Source: Verrucomicrobiales bacterium (GTDB taxonomy: Bacteria > Verrucomicrobiota > Verrucomicrobiia > Verrucomicrobiales > DEV007). Taken from it: a DNA stretch of 10,041 bases. This document shows positions 7,250 to 10,041 of the stretch, piece by piece (position 1 is the stretch's first letter; each line of letters starts with the position of its first letter). The stretch spans positions 1-10,041 of the forward strand of contig JAKISY010000137.1 of NCBI GenBank assembly GCA_021648365.1. Direction: 5' to 3'. The notes under the pieces were generated by a model. The model worked only from the letters and a program-made list of their open reading frames with translations, was not told where the DNA came from and searched no databases. Position numbers and translations under genes: made by a program.

Positions 7250-8455
7250 ATGCGCATCCTCTTTCTTCACGACAATTTCCCCGCTCAGTTCCCCCACGTC
7301 GCCACTGCCTTGGCGAAAGATCCCAACAACCAAGTGATCTTCGGCACCACCCGCAAAGAAGGCGAACTGCCCGGCGTGCGCCGCGTACGCTTTCAAGCCA
7401 AACGCCAAGTAAAAGCAGAAACCCACCACTACCTGCACGGACTAGAGCGCGCAGTGATCACTGGAGAGGCGGTTTACCAACTGGGCAAACAGCTCAAAAA
7501 AGAAGGTTTTGTTCCCGACGTGATTTACGGACATTCCGGTTGGGGACCGCCACTTTTCATCAAAGACGTTTTCCCAAAAAGTCGTCTACTGTGTTATTTC
7601 GAGTGGTTCTACCACAGCTACGGCAGCGACGTGGACTTCGATCCCGCTTACCCACCCACTGCTGATGACCAAGCACGCATCCGGATGAAAAACGCCCCCA
7701 TCCTGCTCGATCTCGATGCTTGTGATCGCGGCATGACCCCGACCCATTGGCAACACCAACAGTTCCCCGATGAATGGAAATCCAAAATCGATGTCATCAC
7801 CGACGGTTTCGACACCCAACTCTGCAAACCCATCCCCGGAGCCAAACTCAAACTCGACCGCATCAGCCTCGACCTCTCACAAGCAGAGCAGCTCATCACC
7901 TACACCGCTTGGGGCATGGAACCCTACCGAGGATTCCCTCAATTCATGCGTGCCATCGCCAAACTCCAGCGCAGCCACCCCAATCTGCACGCCATCGTCG
8001 TCGGTGACGACCGCGTCGTCTATGGCCGTCAACGCAACGACGGCAAAAGCTGGAAAGATGAAATGCTCAGCACCCTGCAGCTCGACGAGACTCGCATCCA
8101 CTTCCCCGGCAAACTGCCCCACGACGAACTGCGCCAAGTTTACCAAGCCTCCTCAGCCCACGTCTATCTCACCCGCCCCTTCATCCTCTCCTGGTCGATG
8201 ATGGAAGCCATGGCAAGCGGCTGCCTCGTCATCGCCGCCGACGTACCAACCACCACCGAAATCATCACCGACTATCAAACCGGCCTGTTAGTCGATTTTT
8301 TCGACTCCGACGCCATCGCTGCCAAAATCGAAGAAGCCATCCAAGACAGCAAGCAAATCAAAACCATTCGCCAAAACGCCCGCCAACACATCATCGACCA
8401 CTACAGCCTAAAAAACACCCTAGCCAACCACCTAAGCTGGATCAAAGGAGAATGA
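7250..8455 (+). CDS. GT4-type glycosyltransferase (MRILFLHDNFPAQF family)
   Basis: The 401-residue cytoplasmic GT-B enzyme probably transfers a sugar from an activated donor onto a growing glycan or lipid-linked acceptor. The N-terminal Rossmann start MRILFLHDNFPAQF is diagnostic of a family of GT4-like enzymes with its own N-terminal acceptor domain. It is followed by GHSGWG (94-99) and YFEWFYH (116-122). In the donor domain come EPYRGF (224-229), VVGDDRVVYGR (250-260), SWSMMEAMASGC (314-325) and GLLVDFF (345-351). Glu319 occupies the second Glu of the GT4 EX7E motif; the first position is Phe311, which I believe is usual for this subfamily. Start 7250 is chosen because it is the conserved N-terminus; an upstream TTG (7184) would add 22 residues of non-homologous spacer translation. 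There is no membrane segment or signal peptide. A partial paralog lies just downstream (8581). The exact sugar and acceptor are unknown. Confidence 0.92.
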   Translation: MRILFLHDNFPAQFPHVATALAKDPNNQVIFGTTRKEGELPGVRRVRFQAKRQVKAETHHYLHGLERAVITGEAVYQLGKQLKKEGFVPDVIYGHSGWGPPLFIKDVFPKSRLLCYFEWFYHSYGSDVDFDPAYPPTADDQARIRMKNAPILLDLDACDRGMTPTHWQHQQFPDEWKSKIDVITDGFDTQLCKPIPGAKLKLDRISLDLSQAEQLITYTAWGMEPYRGFPQFMRAIAKLQRSHPNLHAIVVGDDRVVYGRQRNDGKSWKDEMLSTLQLDETRIHFPGKLPHDELRQVYQASSAHVYLTRPFILSWSMMEAMASGCLVIAADVPTTTEIITDYQTGLLVDFFDSDAIAAKIEEAIQDSKQIKTIRQNARQHIIDHYSLKNTLANHLSWIKGE

Positions 8456-8494
8456 ATTACAAAAAAGCTTTACCATTAATATTATCCTCTCTTC

Positions 8495-8523
8495 ATCTGC
8501 GATCATCGGCGTAATCTGCGGTT
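8495..8523 (+). repeat. Period-10 intergenic repeat, copy D
   Basis: ATCTGCG (8495), ATCGGCG (8505) and ATCTGCGG (8514) are spaced 10 and 9 bases, exactly the spacing seen in copy C, followed by TTC. It lies about 40 bases after the glycosyltransferase stop. The CACTGAT half seen in copies B and C is missing, so this is a half-element. Confidence 0.55.
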
Positions 8524-8580
8524 CTCCTCTTCCTCTGACAAATGTCATGTAAGGGTGATATCCCAATCTCAAATCCCTCC

Positions 8581-8730
8581 ATGCTCGCCCTCTTTCTTCA
8601 TGAAAATTTCACCACCCAGTTCCGACACTTGACAGCCTCCATGAGCTAGAACCTAAATCACACCGTAGCTTTTGCCGATGGACGCTACAAAGGGAAATCA
8701 AAGGCATAAAAAATACCGCTTTCGAAACAG
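8581..8730 (+). pseudogene. N-terminal remnant of a second GT4 glycosyltransferase of the same family
   Basis: Translation from ATG 8581 gives MLALFLHENFTTQFRHLTAS, then MS, a TAG stop (8647-8649) and NLNHTVAFADGRYKG. Read through the stop, the first 38 codons align without a gap to residues 1-38 of the intact enzyme at 7250-8455. By eye there are 15 identities, including LFLH, NF, QF, H and the final R and G. After 8694 the match seems to continue one frame over (KKYRFR against RRVRFQ), implying a frameshift. All the rest of the gene is absent. The divergence shows this is an old paralog and not a fresh duplication. It can encode at most 22 residues and is almost certainly non-functional. 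Confidence 0.75.
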
Positions 8731-8737
8731 CACCCGC

Positions 8738-9571
8738 ATGAAAATTATCAGCATCACAGTATTTCCAGGCCCCAACCGCTACTGCGTGCGTCCCGTAATT
8801 CGGGGCAGATTTGACATCGCAGAGCTTCAGCACGCATCACGACTGCCTAACCGATGTGCACTGGAGAAAACTTTATCAGAACTAATCCCTGGGTTTTCTG
8901 AAATAGTAGCTACCACAAAAAAGAATGGACTAGATATCACATCCGCCAACCTGATATCCGTCATTGCTCTGGCTCTACAAAACCTGTCTGGATGCCAACT
9001 AAGTTTTCAGCAAAGCTCTCCCATCACATCCCCGGATAACTCTCCCGGTTGTCTCGAAATAGTTTTCGAGTACGAATCTTCTAAAACAGCTCGCATCGCA
9101 ACAACTCTCAGCCTCAAAATTCTTTTTGCCGTGCTGCAGCATCGTTTTGCTGCCAACCTACCCAAAACTTTGCAAGTGCCGGAGAATTACGACATCAGAC
9201 AACAAATCACTCACTTTGTTCAAATAGCAGCGCAATACTCACTGGATGACAGCACCAGAGACATTATTCGTGCCCTCGAAGAACAAAACATCCCCTGGCA
9301 TCGACTGGATGACACTTCTCGCATCATCCAGGCAGGTTATGGAATACACCGAAAACTTCTCGTTGAAACCATCACCAATCAAACGGCTGAAGGGCGTAGC
9401 AAGAGAACATACGGTCATCCCTTGCTTGATACAAATTTCAACAATCGAATCAACTATTGGAGAATAAGCCTTTCCATCATATTGATAGCCGCAGTCTGCA
9501 TCGTGACGGACAACGAGAACATCTGCTTTAGCTATATTATTCCAACCACTTTCCAGAAAGCCCCCGGATAA
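8738..9571 (+). pseudogene. Cyanophycin-synthetase-like N-terminal domain, truncated at the start of the ATP-grasp domain
   Basis: The open frame from ATG 8738 (MKIISITVFPGPNRYCVRPV) encodes 277 residues; about the first 216 resemble the N-terminal region of cyanophycin synthetase (CphA). CphA polymerises Asp and Arg into cyanophycin, using an ATP-grasp and a Mur-ligase-like domain. Supporting stretches are LIPGFSE (49-55), ALALQNLSG (77-85), EIVFEYE (107-113) and IPWHRLDDTSRIIQAGYGIH (185-204), matching CphA's IPW..L...S..QLGYG segment. The usual GH..EH motif before the ALELQ-like stretch is not recognisable, suggesting drift. After Thr216 (about 9385) homology stops: residues 217-277 are just the antisense of the minus-strand gene at 9604. 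Both catalytic domains are missing, so cyanophycin synthesis is not possible from this gene. There is no ribosome-binding site, and the start abuts the GT4 remnant. A surviving stand-alone domain is possible but less likely. Confidence 0.6.
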
Positions 9572-9604
9572 CACACCCTTAACCTTTGCAATCATAACGT
9601 TCAT
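9239..9604 (-). CDS. 5' part of an unrecognised gene, probably 3'-truncated and running into CphA antisense
   Basis: The minus-strand frame from ATG 9604 (alternative ATG 9595) encodes 121 residues. The first about 76 look like real protein: MNVMIAKVKGVLSGGFLESG, then WNNIAKADVLVVRHDADCGY, an acidic/aromatic KAYSPIVDSIVEIC and a short strand-like MTVCSLATPFSRLIG. The fold suggested is alpha/beta with a VLVVRHD strand. From about residue 77 (position 9376) to the stop at 9239 the codons are antisense to the well-supported CphA-like segment, so that tail is probably spurious. The gene therefore appears to have lost its 3' part at the same junction that truncated the CphA fragment. I do not recognise the family with certainty; it could be a polysaccharide-locus protein. 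There is no clear ribosome-binding site. Confidence 0.5.
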   Translation of the reverse strand: MNVMIAKVKGVLSGGFLESGWNNIAKADVLVVRHDADCGYQYDGKAYSPIVDSIVEICIKQGMTVCSLATPFSRLIGDGFNEKFSVYSITCLDDARSVIQSMPGDVLFFEGTNNVSGAVIQ

Positions 9605-9679
9605 TTATACAATAATGACAATAATGATTTTCAAAAAGAGTTTTTTAAAACCAAGTATAGTTTTCCACAATTCGAATAT

Positions 9680-10041
9680 TTGGATCGGGGTCATATTAAT
9701 CTACGTAATCCTATTACCATACATCATAAGAATATTGACTATCGACTATATAAGTCTGATGATTTGACCATTGCTACTTCAGAGAATAAAATGCCAATCA
9801 ATGAAGATTTGGCGAAGATAATCAAAACAGCAAATTGGGCGAGTCAGACAAGAAACCTGAATACAGCATATATCAACAACCTTAAAACGTTTTCTAAACT
9901 AAATGGTGAGTTCTATGGTTATATGTTAATTTTTTATGATGGAACGATTGCGGTTTTTGATAAGATTGGAGATATTGGGTATGCTGGGATTACAGCTCGG
10001 TCTGTAATTGTTAGTTATTCAAAGTCTTTGGGTTATGACTT
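9680..10041 (+). CDS. Unknown protein, partial at the right edge, start uncertain
   Basis: A plus-strand frame is open from just after the TAA at 9569-9571 to the window end (156 codons) and reads like a soluble protein from about 9630. It includes YSFPQFEYLDRGHINLRN, then KIIKTANWASQTRNLNTAYI and YGYMLIFYDGTIAVFDKIGD, ending GYAGITARSVIVSYSKSLGY. The YDGTIAVFD and IGYAG stretches suggest a beta-rich module. No in-frame ATG precedes 9791; TTG codons at 9680 and 9764 are the other options, and 9680 is given here arbitrarily. Protein-like translation upstream of 9680 suggests either a missing N-terminus or a frameshift from the ATGs at 9615/9624, which open a different frame. The region is clearly more AT-rich than 7250-9380, suggesting different ancestry. 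The function is not recognised. Confidence 0.45.
   Translation, partial: MDRGHINLRNPITIHHKNIDYRLYKSDDLTIATSENKMPINEDLAKIIKTANWASQTRNLNTAYINNLKTFSKLNGEFYGYMLIFYDGTIAVFDKIGDIGYAGITARSVIVSYSKSLGYD

Noticed and set aside
7223..8201. Frames overlapping the glycosyltransferase (7223-7438 and 7877-8146 minus, 7770-8201 plus)
   Set aside because: The GT4 enzyme is continuous and fully motif-supported in its own frame, so these are shadows.
8672..8737. TTG at 8672 as the start of the CphA-like protein
   Set aside because: The 22 extra residues come from the frameshifted GT4 remnant, and the CphA-like similarity begins at ATG 8738.
9615..9770. Small hydrophobic membrane peptide from ATG 9615/9624
   Set aside because: It overlaps a longer, more protein-like frame and its hydrophobicity is expected from out-of-frame reading of AT-rich codons; it is kept only as a possible frameshift clue.

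Overview
The window looks like an accessory, cell-surface or polysaccharide type region of a Gram-negative-like bacterium. Nothing in it fixes the taxon. The intergenic spacers carry short repeats (period-10 TCCGTG-type blocks, CACTGAT blocks, and a GGGTG/CACCC hairpin) that I associate from memory with Verrucomicrobiota/PVC-type genomes. I hold that placement at low confidence.

Layout. Positions 1-3781 (minus strand) hold the first 1260 codons of a very large RTX-type calcium-binding repeat protein whose 3' end lies off the left edge. Positions 3782-4484 are a gene-free, partly AT-rich spacer with two repeat elements. Positions 4485-5648 and 5876-7051 (both minus) are tandem paralogous adenylate-forming enzymes of the PaaK/CapK family. 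Positions 7250-8455 (plus) encode an intact GT4-type glycosyltransferase, transcribed divergently from the CapK pair. Each spacer around these genes contains a copy of the same degenerate repeat.

From 8581 rightwards the DNA is a patchwork of remnants. First comes an N-terminal fragment of a second GT4 gene of the same family, with an in-frame stop. It abuts an N-terminal-only cyanophycin-synthetase-like (CphA) fragment. That fragment runs at about 9375-9395 into the antisense of a minus-strand gene start (9604 leftwards), which is itself cut off at the same point. From 9605 the sequence turns AT-rich, and a plus-strand open frame of unknown function runs off the right edge.

How the genes may work together: the glycosyltransferase and the CapK enzymes fit a glycan or surface-polymer biosynthesis locus (inference). 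The RTX protein looks like a type I-secreted surface or matrix protein, although no ABC transporter, membrane-fusion or TolC gene is in the window. The right third looks like a site of repeated recombination and gene decay. I saw no rRNA, tRNA, CRISPR array, transposase or convincing rho-independent terminator.
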